A stretch of 64,000 bases of DNA from Pseudomonadota bacterium (GTDB taxonomy: Bacteria; Pseudomonadota; Gammaproteobacteria; Burkholderiales; Thiobacillaceae): contig JAJZPG010000004.1 in NCBI GenBank assembly GCA_021811235.1, forward strand, positions 83,943-147,942. The letters run 5' to 3'. The translations under genes were made by a program, and so were the position numbers. Shown piece by piece: positions 63,828-64,000 of this stretch (positions are counted from its first letter, which is position 1; the number at the start of each line of letters is the position of its first letter). The notes beneath the pieces were generated by a model. The model saw only the letters and a list, made by a program, of their open reading frames with translations, was not told where the DNA came from and searched no databases.

Positions 63828-64000
63828 ATCTTCCGCTCGATTTCCGCGAGGCGACGCAGGCTGACCTGCCGGACATCCTCCGCCTGCTTGCGCAGCCCGC
63901 GATGGACGACGGCAAGGTATTGCCGCTGGCCGAGGCCGAGCGGCTGTTCGAGCGCATGGCGCGCTATCCCGACTACCGCATGATCGTGGCGCTGCGCGAC
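63824..64000 (+). CDS. GNAT-family N-acetyltransferase, N-terminal part (cut by window edge)
   Basis: The first 59 codons encode FREATQADLPDILRLLAQP, the typical beta1-alpha1 start of GNAT acetyltransferases, and a YRMIVALRD strand. The start ATG overlaps the thioesterase stop, so the two are coupled. The acetyl-CoA loop lies outside the window and the substrate is unknown. Confidence 0.8.
   Translation, partial: MNLPLDFREATQADLPDILRLLAQPAMDDGKVLPLAEAERLFERMARYPDYRMIVALRD

Overview
This 64 kb window is ordinary GC-rich chromosome with a few foreign-looking inserts. Gene content and order point to a betaproteobacterium, probably an autotroph of the Nitrosomonadales or Thiobacillus kind. The reasons are a phosphoribulokinase gene (prkB), an rsfS/rlmH/maf/rng cluster behind leuS-lptE-holA-proA-nadD, dusB-fis-purH-purD, a PEP-CTERM protein and a BPSS1780-type membrane protein. 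The genus is an inference. No rRNA, tRNA, CRISPR array or complete insertion sequence was recognised.

Layout. 1-2.5 kb: yggS (cut by the edge) diverges from the twitching ATPases pilT-pilU. 2.6-3.6 kb: an AT-richer HNH endonuclease insert. 3.6-6.2 kb: an RNA methyltransferase and hemJ on the minus strand, then a TlpA thioredoxin and slyX on the plus strand. 6.2-13.4 kb, minus strand: a large GGDEF/EAL sensor, a YhcH protein, a CHASE-GGDEF cyclase and ettA appear to form one operon, preceded by a small lipoprotein and a second TlpA. 13.4-19.7 kb: a gamma-carbonic anhydrase homologue, prlC, a DUF4124/glutaredoxin protein, xthA, a PEP-CTERM protein and an AlkA-like glycosylase, with two tandem-repeat arrays. 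19.9-29 kb: the long minus-strand leuS...rng cluster. 29.3-36.2 kb: an unusual plus-strand block with a LuxR-type regulator preceded by a 17-codon leader ORF, then four genes without recognisable relatives or with only a protease motif. 36.4-51.7 kb: prkB, a four-PAS GGDEF/EAL protein, a MoaD-like protein, uvrD, polA, an OmpA porin, mscL, dusB and fis. 51.7-61.4 kb: purH, purD, tsaC, hemF, a penicillin-binding-protein homologue and a NarX/NarL-type two-component pair. 61.4-63.4 kb: an AT-rich insert with a ParA-type ATPase overlapping a HEPN-domain gene, flanked by palindromes. The right edge holds a thioesterase and the start of a GNAT acetyltransferase.

Two things stand out. First, a palindromic repeat of about 50 bp forms a four-copy tandem array upstream of xthA and also lies in frame, in the same reading frame, inside polA and inside the penicillin-binding-protein gene. 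This resembles the protein-invading palindromic elements known from Rickettsia. Second, two gene sets could be undescribed systems: the regulator plus four-gene block at 29.3-36.2 kb, and the ParA-HEPN pair at 61.7-63.3 kb, which looks like a small defence or toxin-antitoxin-like module. Several intergenic inverted-repeat elements (4.9, 16.1, 23.4 and 53.3 kb) also touch or enter coding ends, so palindromic DNA seems active in shaping this genome. All of this rests on reading the sequence; no searches were run.
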